64,000 nucleotides of DNA. Source: Amycolatopsis pretoriensis. Lineage in GTDB: Bacteria > Actinomycetota > Actinomycetes > Mycobacteriales > Pseudonocardiaceae. Positions 1-7,228 of this stretch are shown in pieces. Location of the stretch: positions 992,001 to 1,056,000 of the forward strand of contig NZ_FNUJ01000002.1 of NCBI RefSeq assembly GCF_900107925.1. Reading direction: 5' to 3'. Below the pieces are notes generated by a model. That model worked only from the letters and a program-made list of their open reading frames with translations. It ran no database searches and had not been told where the DNA came from. A program made the position numbers and the translations under genes. Numbering within the stretch: position 1 is the first letter of the stretch; the number at the start of each line of letters is the position of its first letter.

Positions 1-78
1 AGCCCCGCCGCGCGCGTCGCCGCCGAACAGGTCCTGCGGGCGTTCGAGGGCGGCCCGGCGGAGCTGGCCGGCCTGTAA
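1..78 (+). CDS. C-terminal end of an unidentified protein (partial)
   Basis: An open frame enters the window at base 1 and stops at TAA 76-78, giving 25 residues that end in AELAGL. Codon usage is strongly GC-biased at third positions, as in the real genes here. The fragment is too short to assign to a family. The next gene starts 68 bp downstream on the same strand with its own ribosome-binding site. Confidence 0.55.
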   Translation, partial: SPAARVAAEQVLRAFEGGPAELAGL

Positions 79-146
79 CGCCCGCGGCCTCGCGGACGAC
101 CTGCGTGCACCGGGATCGCCGATCCCGGACGGCCCGAGGAGGTCCG

Positions 147-776
147 ATGGCGGACTCCGGCCCCTGGCCCGGCATCCACCGGGAACGCGCCGCACTGGCC
201 GACGACCTCGCGGACGTGATGGCCTGGTCGACGCGCTCGCTGTGTCGCGAGTGGACGGTGCACGACGTGCTCGGCCACCTGGTCTCGATCGCGACGCTGA
301 CCCCGGTCACGTTCTTCGGGCGGCTGGCCGCCTCCGGGTTCCGGTTCTCGGCGATGACGAGCCGGAACATCGCCCGCGAGACGGCCGGCGGTCCGGAGGC
401 GACACTCGCCCGGCTGCGCGCGCACGTCACCGCCACGACGGGTCCGCCGGGGCCGGCGGATTCGTGGCTGGGCGAGGTCGTCGTGCACGGGACGGACATC
501 CGGTGGCCGCTCGGGCTGACCCGCGAGTTCCCGGCTGAGACATTGATCCGGGTCGCCGGGTTCTACCGGCGGTCGAACCTGCTGATCGGGGCGAAGAGCC
601 GGGTCGCGGGGCTGTCGTTGCGGGCCGACGACGCGGACTGGTCGGCCGGGAGCGGGCCGGAGGTGCGGGGGCCGATGCTCGCGCTGGTGATGGCGATGAC
701 CGGGCGGGAGGCCGCAGTGGAGCGACTGTCCGGCGCCGGGGTCGAGGAGCTCGCGGCCCGGTGCCGAACGGCTTGA
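147..776 (+). CDS. Maleylpyruvate isomerase family (DinB-fold) mycothiol-dependent enzyme
   Basis: A 209-residue protein of the DinB-like/MDMPI superfamily. The N-terminal half carries the usual pattern of a Trp-rich stretch followed by VHDVLGHLVSIA, whose His would be a metal ligand in a four-helix bundle. A second His lies in GEVVVHGTDIRWPLG, typical of the family metal site. Family members use mycothiol as thiol cofactor or bind divalent metal; the substrate cannot be read from sequence. I chose ATG 147 because GAGGAGG lies just upstream; an upstream in-frame GTG at 105 lacks such a site. A related protein is encoded at 1811-2407 on the other strand. Confidence 0.82.
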   Translation: MADSGPWPGIHRERAALADDLADVMAWSTRSLCREWTVHDVLGHLVSIATLTPVTFFGRLAASGFRFSAMTSRNIARETAGGPEATLARLRAHVTATTGPPGPADSWLGEVVVHGTDIRWPLGLTREFPAETLIRVAGFYRRSNLLIGAKSRVAGLSLRADDADWSAGSGPEVRGPMLALVMAMTGREAAVERLSGAGVEELAARCRTA

Positions 777-1088
777 GCGGGGTCACCCGGCGGCTCAGAC
801 CAGCTCCGGGCGGCCGCGCCGGAGTGGCTGTCCGGCTCCGAACAGCTCGCCGCTCAGACCCGCTCCGAGCGGCCGCGCTGAAGCGACTGTCCGGCGCCGC
901 CGCCGGGGGTTGGACAGCTCGCGACCCCCGATGCCGGCCGGCTTAGACCGGCTCGATGAGGTACCGCCAGGCCGGAGCGGCTAAGCCGCCGAGGGTTGGG
1001 CAGCTCGCGTCCCGGCGTCGAGCGGCCTGAGCCGGCGCCGGGCGGCTCAGACCCGCGCTCGATCAGCTCGCCGCCCGGCCCGGGACAC
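777..1088 (+). repeat. Gene-free 312 bp of degenerate tandem repeats resembling the upstream gene's 3' end
   Basis: This gap between two convergent genes has no convincing gene. It is built from degraded copies of two short modules. GCTCAGACC followed by a GCGGCCGCGC-type string occurs at about 792 and 851 (period about 59). The string GACTGTCCGGCGCC near 723, inside the preceding gene, recurs as GGCTGTCCGGCTCC near 826 and GACTGTCCGGCGCC near 884. CAGCTCGC-type strings recur near 843, 915, 999 and 1063. It looks like decayed tandem duplication of a gene tail. Confidence 0.6.
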
Positions 1089-1535
1089 TCAGACCGGCTC
1101 GACCCGGAACACCGCGATGCGCTCCGCCGCCGCCGCGGCCGCGTCCGGGGTCGCCGCCTCGGCCAACCCCGTTGTCACCAGCCTCTTCCCGACGCTCGCC
1201 GGGCTGTCCGCCACCAACCGGCGCAACAGCGGGCGGCGCTCCTCCACCGGCACCTCCGTCAGGCGGGCCGGGGACGTGCGGCGGCCGCGGGTGAGCGTCA
1301 CCTCGGCCGCCGCGCGGGCGTTCGCCACCCAGGCCGCCTTCGGGTACGCCTGGAAGATGTACCGGCCGCCGTCGATGGGGATCACCGCGATCGGGAACGT
1401 GCGCGGCACGCCCGTTTTCCGGCCCGGGACGGTGAGCAGCTGCATCGGGCCGAACGCGACCCCGAGCCGCTGCAACCCCACCACGATCTTGTTGCCGGCG
1501 TTGACCATCCGCCGGTAGTTCTGCGCTGTCGTCAT
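1089..1535 (-). CDS. Nitroreductase/deazaflavin-dependent oxidoreductase family protein (DUF385, Ddn-like)
   Basis: A 148-residue protein of the F420-dependent nitroreductase (Ddn/DUF385) split-barrel family. Diagnostic segments are LLTVPGRKTGVPRTFP near residue 35 and the strand pattern GGRYIFQAYPKAAWVANARA, followed by the RRTSPARL turn. Family members reduce nitro or quinone substrates with reduced deazaflavin F420, consistent with an actinomycete; a few bind flavin instead. ATG 1535 is preferred over an upstream in-frame start at 1550 because TACGGT lies exactly 6 nt before it, the spacing of a -10 box on a leaderless transcript. It faces the gene at 147-776 across the repeat region. Confidence 0.85.
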   Translation of the reverse strand: MTTAQNYRRMVNAGNKIVVGLQRLGVAFGPMQLLTVPGRKTGVPRTFPIAVIPIDGGRYIFQAYPKAAWVANARAAAEVTLTRGRRTSPARLTEVPVEERRPLLRRLVADSPASVGKRLVTTGLAEAATPDAAAAAAERIAVFRVEPV

Positions 1536-1556
1536 GCCACGACCGTACACCAGATC

Positions 1557-1571
1557 ATACGTAACTCGTAT
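1557..1571. promoter_or_regulatory. Inverted repeat upstream of the Ddn-like gene
   Basis: ATACG (1557-1561), TAACT, CGTAT (1567-1571) form a perfect 5-bp dyad in an AT-rich island that stands out from its surroundings. It lies 22 bp beyond the start of the minus-strand Ddn-like gene, just behind its TACGGT -10-like box, so it could be an operator. No regulator gene is adjacent. Confidence 0.35.
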
Positions 1572-1586
1572 TATCTGTGATCCATG

Positions 1587-1766
1587 TCAGTGGCGCTCCG
1601 GGCCCGGCTGCGTTTCCGGCGGCAGCGGGTCCGGCACCGGCGTGCCCGGCTCCGGCGCCGGCAAGTCCGGGTCCGGGCCGGGCAGCGACGGGTCCGGCGC
1701 GGCGGGATCCGGCGGGGCCGGCTCGGGTGGCGCCGGGGGTGCGGTCAGGCGATCTGCGGTCGGCAT
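1587..1766 (-). CDS. Small proline-rich protein of unknown function (59 aa)
   Basis: A short open frame starting at ATG 1766 with a good ribosome-binding site (GGAGGG, 7 nt spacing). The product is almost entirely Pro, Ala, Asp, Glu and Gly after the first ten residues, with repeated PDP and PEP motifs, and has no signal peptide or membrane segment. It lies between the divergent Ddn-like promoter and the stop of the gene at 1811. It may be a real disordered small protein or a chance GC-rich frame; the strong ribosome-binding site is the main support. Confidence 0.45.
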   Translation of the reverse strand: MPTADRLTAPPAPPEPAPPDPAAPDPSLPGPDPDLPAPEPGTPVPDPLPPETQPGPERH

Positions 1767-1810
1767 CGGTTTTCCCTCCGCCAGTGCGCCGTCCGCCGTT
1801 CGGACGGCGA

Positions 1811-2407
1811 TCACTCCTGGCTACCACCGGGGCGCGAACCGGAAACCCCAGCGGCCACCGGCACCCGGCGGCCCAGGAAGGCCAGCATCCGCGTCTGCTC
1901 GTCGGCGCCTGCGGGCGGCTCGAGTTCCGGGCCGAAGAACCCCGGCCGGCGCACGACGTTCGCCCGCGCCCACTCGAACGCCACCGCCACCAGGTCCGAT
2001 GGGAGGCGCACGTCCTGGTCGACGTCCCAGCTGTGCGCGACCAGATCGGTGATCAGCAGCGGCACGATCCCGGCGACCGGCACCTCGCCCAGGCCGGGCA
2101 GCGAAACCGGACGGCCCAGCTCGGTCTCGGTCAGCGTCCGGACCGACGCGGCCCGCCACGTCCCGACGGGGTCCGTCGCGGCCAGCACCGCGGGGTGGGG
2201 AGCGCCCGGCGCGCCCGCGGTCTCGGCGTAGTCTTCGCCGCTCGCCCAGGCCCGCAGCTGGCGCTGGCCCCAGACGACGTGCCCGGCGACGTCGCGCACC
2301 GACCACTCCGCGCACGCCGACGGCGTGTCCCACCGGTCGTCCCGCACCGCCGCCAGTACCGCGTCGAACTCGTCCTGGGCGCGCCGGTACAAGTCCATCG
2401 TGTCCAT
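1811..2407 (-). CDS. TIGR03086-type metal-binding protein (mycothiol-dependent MDMPI family)
   Basis: A 198-residue DinB-fold protein of the TIGR03086/maleylpyruvate isomerase group. The N-terminus has the family pattern WDTPSACAEWSVRDVAGHVV, in which the His is a predicted metal ligand. A second His lies in DLVAHSWDVDQDVRL near residue 125, matching the usual two-His metal site. These proteins are often thiol-dependent isomerases or transferases; the substrate is unknown. GAAGGAG lies 5 nt before ATG 2407. It is divergent from the amidase at 2504 and shares the 96-bp intergenic region that holds the MerR-type promoter, so it may be co-regulated. Confidence 0.85.
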   Translation of the reverse strand: MDTMDLYRRAQDEFDAVLAAVRDDRWDTPSACAEWSVRDVAGHVVWGQRQLRAWASGEDYAETAGAPGAPHPAVLAATDPVGTWRAASVRTLTETELGRPVSLPGLGEVPVAGIVPLLITDLVAHSWDVDQDVRLPSDLVAVAFEWARANVVRRPGFFGPELEPPAGADEQTRMLAFLGRRVPVAAGVSGSRPGGSQE

Positions 2408-2465
2408 TTCACTCCTTCTTCGAGGGCTTTCTTCGAGGACGAACGAGCGCGGCCGGACTCGACAG

Positions 2466-2503
2466 TTGACTCTGACACCGTGTCAGCCCGTATCTCCGGA
2501 CCC
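2466..2503 (+). promoter_or_regulatory. MerR-type promoter: -35, 19-bp spacer with dyad operator, -10, leaderless start
   Basis: TTGACT (2466-2471) and TATCTC (2491-2496) are separated by 19 bp, longer than the normal 17. The spacer begins with the perfect dyad CTGACAC-C-GTGTCAG (2472-2486). MerR-family activators bind such a dyad between an over-spaced -35 and -10 and untwist it. The predicted transcription start falls on or next to the A of ATG 2504, so the amidase transcript would be leaderless. The operon downstream contains a MerR regulator gene. Confidence 0.75.
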
Positions 2504-3763
2504 ATGACGTTCTTCCGCACCGCCACCGAGGTGGCCGCCGACCTCCGCCGGGGCGCGCTCTCCTCGCGTGAGCTCACCGAACAGCTCTTCGCGCGCATCG
2601 ACGCCTCCGACGTCAACGCCGTCGTCGCGACCCGACGCGACTTCGCACTCGAAGCCGCTTCGCGCGCCGACGTGACCACCGGCGGCCCCTTGCACGGCGT
2701 CCCGATGACGATCAAGGACGCCTTCGCGGTCGCGGGCATGGCGACGACCTGGGGCGAGCCCGCGTTCGCCGAAGCAGTCGCGGACCGGGACGCCGTCGTC
2801 GTCGAACGACTGCAGGCGGCGGGCGCGATCGTCGCCGGGAAGTCGAACGTGCACCACCTGCTCTCCGACTTCGGCCGGACCGAGAACCCGATCTACGGCC
2901 GGACGGTCAACCCCCGGGACCCCACGCGGACGCCGGGCGGCTCGAGCGGTGGCGCGGCGGCCGCCCTCGCCGCCGGACTGTCCTTTGTGGAGTACGGCTC
3001 CGACCTGGCCGGGTCGATCCGGATCCCGGCCGCCTACTGCGGCGTCCACGGCCTCAAGCCGACGCCGGGAACCGTGCCGCTGCGGGGTTTCCAACCGCCA
3101 GGGCCGTTCACCGACCTCGCCCGGGAGTTCCCGTCGGTGGTCGGTCCGCTGGCCCGGTCGGCCGGCGACCTGCGGCTCGCGCTGAGCGTCACCGGCGGCC
3201 CTCTCGCGCCGGCCCGCCGGTCGCGGCTCGCGGACTTCCGCGTCGGCGTGGTGCTCGACGACCCGGCCTGCCCGGTCACCGGCGAGGTCGGCGCGGCCTT
3301 GTCGAACGCCGTCGACGCGCTGGCCGAGGCCGGCGTGCACGTCGTCGAAGGCTGGCCGGACGGCGTCGATCCGGTCGTCCAGGCGGACGCGTTCGGCTAC
3401 CAGGTCGAGTGGTTCTTCGCCGCGCAGAAAGGCCGCGAACCGGACGGCGCCGACGAGCAGGAGCGGCAGCGGGCGGCGCTGGGCACGGCCTGGGCCGGCT
3501 ACTTCGCGGACGTCGACGTCTTCCTCTGCCCGACGGTGTTCACGACGGCGCCCGCACACGACGACCGCCGCCGCTACGACGACCAGGTGTTCTGGATCGC
3601 GCAGGCGTCGCTGCCCGGGCTGCCGGCGCTGAGCGCGCCGATCGGCGGGCCGCTGCCGGCCGGGCTGCAGGTGATCGGACCGTCCCACGAGGACGACACC
3701 GCGATCACGTTCGCCGAGCTCGCCGCGGACGTCGTCGGCGGGTTCGTCCCACCCGCGGGATGA
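2504..3763 (+). CDS. Amidase (amidase-signature family)
   Basis: A 419-residue amidase-signature hydrolase, somewhat shorter than the usual 450-500. The catalytic Lys is in PMTIKDAF (about residue 70), the middle Ser in TPGGSSGGAAAALAAG (about 145-160), and the nucleophile region is GSDLAGSIRIPAAYCG (about 165-180), giving the Ser-cisSer-Lys triad. It should hydrolyse a carboxamide to acid plus ammonia in the cytoplasm; the substrate is unknown. ATG 2504 is chosen because the protein alignment begins there and the MerR-type -10 lies 7 nt upstream. The MerR gene follows after 7 nt, forming an operon in which the regulator probably senses the substrate or a related amphipathic compound. Confidence 0.93.
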   Translation: MTFFRTATEVAADLRRGALSSRELTEQLFARIDASDVNAVVATRRDFALEAASRADVTTGGPLHGVPMTIKDAFAVAGMATTWGEPAFAEAVADRDAVVVERLQAAGAIVAGKSNVHHLLSDFGRTENPIYGRTVNPRDPTRTPGGSSGGAAAALAAGLSFVEYGSDLAGSIRIPAAYCGVHGLKPTPGTVPLRGFQPPGPFTDLAREFPSVVGPLARSAGDLRLALSVTGGPLAPARRSRLADFRVGVVLDDPACPVTGEVGAALSNAVDALAEAGVHVVEGWPDGVDPVVQADAFGYQVEWFFAAQKGREPDGADEQERQRAALGTAWAGYFADVDVFLCPTVFTTAPAHDDRRRYDDQVFWIAQASLPGLPALSAPIGGPLPAGLQVIGPSHEDDTAITFAELAADVVGGFVPPAG

Positions 3764-3770
3764 TCGGCGC

Positions 3771-4574
3771 ATGTTCTCGATCGGTGACTTCGCCCGCCAC
3801 GGCCGCGTGTCGGTCCGGATGCTGCGCCACTACGACGCACTCGGGCTGCTGCGCCCCGCGCGCGTCGACCCCGCGACCGGCTACCGCAGCTACGCGGCGG
3901 AGCAGCTGGCGCGGCTCAACCGGATCGTCGCGCTGAAGGACCTCGGGTTCACCCTCGACCAGGTGGCGACGCTGCTGGCCGACGAGATCCCGGCCGAGCA
4001 GGTGCGCGGGATGCTGACGCTGCGCCGCGCGGAACTGGAGGCCGCGCTGGCGGAGGGTGCGGCGCGGCTCGCGCAGGTCGAGGCCCGGTTGCGGACGATC
4101 GAAACGGAAGGAAGCGCGCCCGACGTCGTGGTCAAGGAGCTGCCGGCGATGCGGGTGGTGGAGCTGTCGGGCGTCGCGGCGGGGTTCGCGCCGGAGGCGA
4201 TCGGCCCGGTGGTCCGCCCGCTCTGCGCGGAACTGGGCCGCCGCCTCCCCGCGGCCGACGTCACCCCGGCGGGACGGCTGACGTGCTACTACGAGCAGCG
4301 CGCCGAGGACGAGGTCGTCGTGCACGCGGCGGTCCCGGCGTCGGTGGGTTCGGGCGACCTGAACGGGTTGACGGTGGCGGACCTCCCGGCGACGAGGGCG
4401 GCAACACTGGTCCACCACGGCGCCATCGACGGTGTCCTGCCGAGCTGGCAGGCGGTGGTCCGGTGGATCGACGAGCGGGGGCTCGCGTCGGCGGGACCGC
4501 AGCGGGAGCTGTACCTGGACTGCCCCGAGAATCCGGCCGGCTGGGTGACCGAGCTGCAGGAACCGATCGGCTAG
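3771..4574 (+). CDS. MerR-family activator with GyrI-like effector domain
   Basis: A 267-residue regulator. Residues 1-70 are a MerR winged helix, beginning with the FSIGDFARHGRVSVRMLRHY type of helix-turn-helix and the GLLRPARVDPATGYRSY wing. A dimerisation helix follows to about residue 110, then a GyrI-like small-molecule-binding domain (about 120-265). This BmrR/TipA-like architecture senses amphipathic ligands. It lies 7 nt after the amidase and is probably autoregulated from the promoter at 2466-2503. It ends on CTAG shared with the convergent ArsR gene. Confidence 0.93.
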   Translation: MFSIGDFARHGRVSVRMLRHYDALGLLRPARVDPATGYRSYAAEQLARLNRIVALKDLGFTLDQVATLLADEIPAEQVRGMLTLRRAELEAALAEGAARLAQVEARLRTIETEGSAPDVVVKELPAMRVVELSGVAAGFAPEAIGPVVRPLCAELGRRLPAADVTPAGRLTCYYEQRAEDEVVVHAAVPASVGSGDLNGLTVADLPATRAATLVHHGAIDGVLPSWQAVVRWIDERGLASAGPQRELYLDCPENPAGWVTELQEPIG

Positions 4575-4921
4575 GGCCGGTGGGCGTGCTCGGCCGGCAG
4601 GTCGCGGTCCAGGTGGTCCGCGTGGTGCAGGGCCTGGGCCAGCAGGCCGCGCACGTGGTCGTCCGCCGCCGAGTAGTACACGAACGTGCCCTCGCGGCGG
4701 CCGCGCACCAGGCCCGCCAGCCGTAGCTTCGCCAGGTGCTGGCTCACCGCCGTCGGGGCCGCGCCCGCCAGCTCCGCCAGGCACGCCACCGACGACTCGC
4801 CCTGCAGCAGCGCCCACAGGACCTTGATGCGGGTCGGGTCGGCGAGGAGGCGGAACGACTCCGCGGCCAGGTGGACCTGCTCGTCGGTGGGCATGTCGAA
4901 GTCCGGCAGCGACGCGTGCAT
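4571..4921 (-). CDS. ArsR/SmtB-family metal-sensing repressor
   Basis: A 116-residue winged-helix repressor. Residues 20-60 read FRLLADPTRIKVLWALLQGE, the ArsR signature; recognition helix PTAVSQHLAKLRLAGLV; wing RREGTFVYYSA. The C-terminal helix has DDHVRGLLAQALHHADHLDRD, with His and Asp residues spaced like the alpha5 zinc site of SmtB/CzrA-type sensors. It is divergent from a CDF zinc exporter and separated from it by a perfect inverted repeat, so it most likely represses the exporter and itself until zinc or a similar ion binds. ATG 4921 follows TAGGGT by 7 nt, suggesting a leaderless transcript. Confidence 0.93.
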   Translation of the reverse strand: MHASLPDFDMPTDEQVHLAAESFRLLADPTRIKVLWALLQGESSVACLAELAGAAPTAVSQHLAKLRLAGLVRGRREGTFVYYSAADDHVRGLLAQALHHADHLDRDLPAEHAHRP

Positions 4922-4976
4922 GCCGTGAACCCTACTACTTGCGTATCTGCGTGTGTGCGCAGATAGACTCGCAGCC
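4922..4976. promoter_or_regulatory. ArsR/SmtB operator between back-to-back leaderless promoters
   Basis: TATCTGCG (4944-4951) and CGCAGATA (4958-4965) are perfect 8-bp arms around TGTGTG; the outer strings TGCG (4940-4943) and CGCA (4970-4973) extend the symmetry. On the plus strand TAGACT (4964-4969) is 7 nt before ATG 4977. On the minus strand TAGGGT is 7 nt before ATG 4921. The dyad overlaps the plus-strand -10, so one bound dimer could block both genes. Confidence 0.82.
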
Positions 4977-5915
4977 ATGGGACACGGACATGGGCACACC
5001 CACGACTCCGCGGGCCGCGTCGACCACGCCCTCGAAACCAGCCGACGCGGGCTGCGCACGCTGACCTGGTCGTTCGCCGCGCTGTTCGCGACCGCCGTCG
5101 CGCAGCTGGTGCTCGTGCTCGTCACCGGGTCGGTCGCGCTGCTCGGGGACACCATCCACAACTTCGCCGACGCGCTGACCGCCGTTCCGCTCGCCATCGC
5201 GTTCGTGCTGGGCCGGCGGGCGGCGACGCGCCGCTACACCTACGGCCTCGGGCGCGCGGAGGACCTGGCCGGGGTGGTCGTCGTGCTGGTCGTCGCCGCT
5301 TCGGCGGTCCTCGTCGGGTACGAGTCGGTGCGGCGGCTGGTCGATCCCCAGCCGGTCGGGCACCCGTGGGTCGTCGCGGTGGCGGGCGTGATCGGCTTCG
5401 CCGGCAACGAGATCGTCGCGCGGTACCGGATCAAGGTCGGCCGCGAGATCGGCTCGGCCGCGCTGGTCGCCGACGGCGTGCACGCCCGGACGGACGGCTT
5501 CACGTCCCTGGCCGTCGTAGTCGGCGCGGCCGGAGTCGCGTTCGGCTTCCCCGCGGCGGACCCGATCGTCGGGCTCGGCATCACGGTCGCCATCGTGTTC
5601 GTGCTGCGCGACGCGGCGAAGGAGGTGTTCCGGCGGCTGCTGGACGCCGTCGACCCGGCGGCCGTCGAACTGGCCGAGCGGACGGCGTCCGAAGCGGACG
5701 GTGTGGTCGAGGTCCGCGACCTGCGGATGCGCTGGATCGGGCACCACTTGCGGGCCGAGCTGGCGGTCGCGGTCGCGGCGGAGCTGACGGTCCGCGACGC
5801 CCACACGCTCGCGCACGAGGTGGAGCACCGGATGGTGCACGCGGTGCCCCACCTGACCGCGGTCGTCATTCACACCGAACCGGCTAGCTCCGGCGCGACC
5901 CGAACGCCAGCTTGA
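4977..5915 (+). CDS. Cation diffusion facilitator (zinc/cadmium efflux) transporter
   Basis: A 312-residue CDF exporter with about six membrane segments. The His-rich start MGHGHGHTHD is typical of zinc transporters. The membrane metal site is visible as HNFAD in TM2 (about residue 60) and HARTD in TM5 (about 170), the HD-HD pattern preferred by zinc transporters. The cytoplasmic C-terminal domain (about 215-305) ends with the ferredoxin-like AHTLAHEVEHRMVHAVPHLT segment that binds regulatory metal. It is divergent from its likely ArsR repressor. ATG 4977 is preferred over an upstream in-frame start at 4953 because TAGACT lies 7 nt before it. Its last 32 bp overlap the convergent permease gene. 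Confidence 0.94.
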   Translation: MGHGHGHTHDSAGRVDHALETSRRGLRTLTWSFAALFATAVAQLVLVLVTGSVALLGDTIHNFADALTAVPLAIAFVLGRRAATRRYTYGLGRAEDLAGVVVVLVVAASAVLVGYESVRRLVDPQPVGHPWVVAVAGVIGFAGNEIVARYRIKVGREIGSAALVADGVHARTDGFTSLAVVVGAAGVAFGFPAADPIVGLGITVAIVFVLRDAAKEVFRRLLDAVDPAAVELAERTASEADGVVEVRDLRMRWIGHHLRAELAVAVAAELTVRDAHTLAHEVEHRMVHAVPHLTAVVIHTEPASSGATRTPA

Positions 5916-7221
5916 GGACGACCAGCAGCACCGTGCCGAGGATGAGCGGCTGCGCGAGGACCAGCTGGACGACCGCCGGCATCGCCTTGAGCGTCGTGGC
6001 CGGCACGAACAGGCCGCCGATCGCCGTGATGAACGGGAAACCGGCCAGCATCAGGTTGTCGCGGGACCAGTGCACGCCCGAGAGGACGTCGATCGCGCTG
6101 GCGAACAGCACGCCGAAGAGCACCGTGCCCGCCGCGGCCAGCACCGGCAGCGGGACCGCCTGCAGCAGCCGGTCGAACGGGCCGAGCCCGCCCAGCACCA
6201 GCAGGATCACGCCGGTGGCGAGCGTGACGTACCGCGAGCCGACCTTCGTCACGCGCAGCAGGCCGATGTTGTCCGGGTAGGCCAAAGTGGACAGTCCACC
6301 GAAGACCGCGCCGACCGTGCTGCCGAGGACTTCGCCGAACACGCCTTGCGAGACGCGGTAGCCGGAAAGTTCCTGGCCACCCCAGTCGGCGACGATGTCG
6401 TAGGTCGCGATGCTCTCGGCGATCGCCGGCAGCAGCGTGATGAAGAAGATCAGCACGAGGTCGCCGTGCACCTCGAAGCCGAACGGGAAGATGCGCGGCA
6501 CCGTGACGCCGAGGTTCTCCCCCACCGCGCCGAAACTCGTCGGCGCGAGGAGGGCGTAGACGACCGTGCCCGCGACGACGGCGACCAGCACCGCGCCACG
6601 GCGGAGCAGGGTTCCCTTGGGCAGCAACGTCAACGCGATGACCAGCGCCGCCGCGACGCCGCCGGCGAGCAGGTTCACCCACGGGAAACCGGGACTCGCG
6701 GGGGTGCCGAGCCAGTTGGGCAGGGCGGTGCTCGTGAGCTGGGTTGCCAGGATCAGGACGAGCACGCCGGAGATGATCGGGTCGCGCACGAACTTCGCCA
6801 GGTACGTGATGGGCCCGAACCGCTTGAGCGGGACGGCGATGACGCACCAGATCAGGCCCGCGACGACCATCGACCCGAAGGCCGCGCCGAGGCCGCCGCG
6901 CCCGTGCCCGACGGCGAGGAGGGCGGCCAGTGAACCCGCGTACGGGCCTTGGATGATCGGCAGTCGCAGCAGGAACACCGACTGGAGGACGACCACCAGG
7001 CCGGAGGTCATGAACGTGACGCCGTAGAGGTAGGCCGTGTCGGCGGCGGAGAGTTTGAAGGCGGTGCCGATCAGGGCGGGGAAGATGAGCAGGCCGGCCA
7101 TGCCGAGGATGTTCTGGATGCCGAGCCCGACGGCGCTGGAGACGCGGACCTTGTCGTCGATGCCGACATCGAAGACCGGGACCGGCTCGGCGGACACGGG
7201 GACGGTGATGCGGGTGGTCAT
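5884..7221 (-). CDS. NCS2-family (xanthine/uracil permease type) transporter
   Basis: A 445-residue polytopic protein with the NCS2 (nucleobase-ascorbate) fold. Visible signatures include the QNILGMAG helix (about 36-45), the LPIIQGPYAGSLAALLAVG re-entrant segment (about 87-105) and the FITLLPAIAESIATYDIVAD helix (about 265-285), where the Glu normally binds substrate. It should import a purine, pyrimidine or related heterocycle by proton symport. It is the last gene of the molybdenum-hydroxylase operon, 7 nt after the CoxG-like gene, so its substrate is probably that of the operon. It converges on and overlaps the CDF gene by 32 bp. Confidence 0.9.
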   Translation of the reverse strand: MTTRITVPVSAEPVPVFDVGIDDKVRVSSAVGLGIQNILGMAGLLIFPALIGTAFKLSAADTAYLYGVTFMTSGLVVVLQSVFLLRLPIIQGPYAGSLAALLAVGHGRGGLGAAFGSMVVAGLIWCVIAVPLKRFGPITYLAKFVRDPIISGVLVLILATQLTSTALPNWLGTPASPGFPWVNLLAGGVAAALVIALTLLPKGTLLRRGAVLVAVVAGTVVYALLAPTSFGAVGENLGVTVPRIFPFGFEVHGDLVLIFFITLLPAIAESIATYDIVADWGGQELSGYRVSQGVFGEVLGSTVGAVFGGLSTLAYPDNIGLLRVTKVGSRYVTLATGVILLVLGGLGPFDRLLQAVPLPVLAAAGTVLFGVLFASAIDVLSGVHWSRDNLMLAGFPFITAIGGLFVPATTLKAMPAVVQLVLAQPLILGTVLLVVLKLAFGSRRS

Positions 7222-7228
7222 GGCTCGC

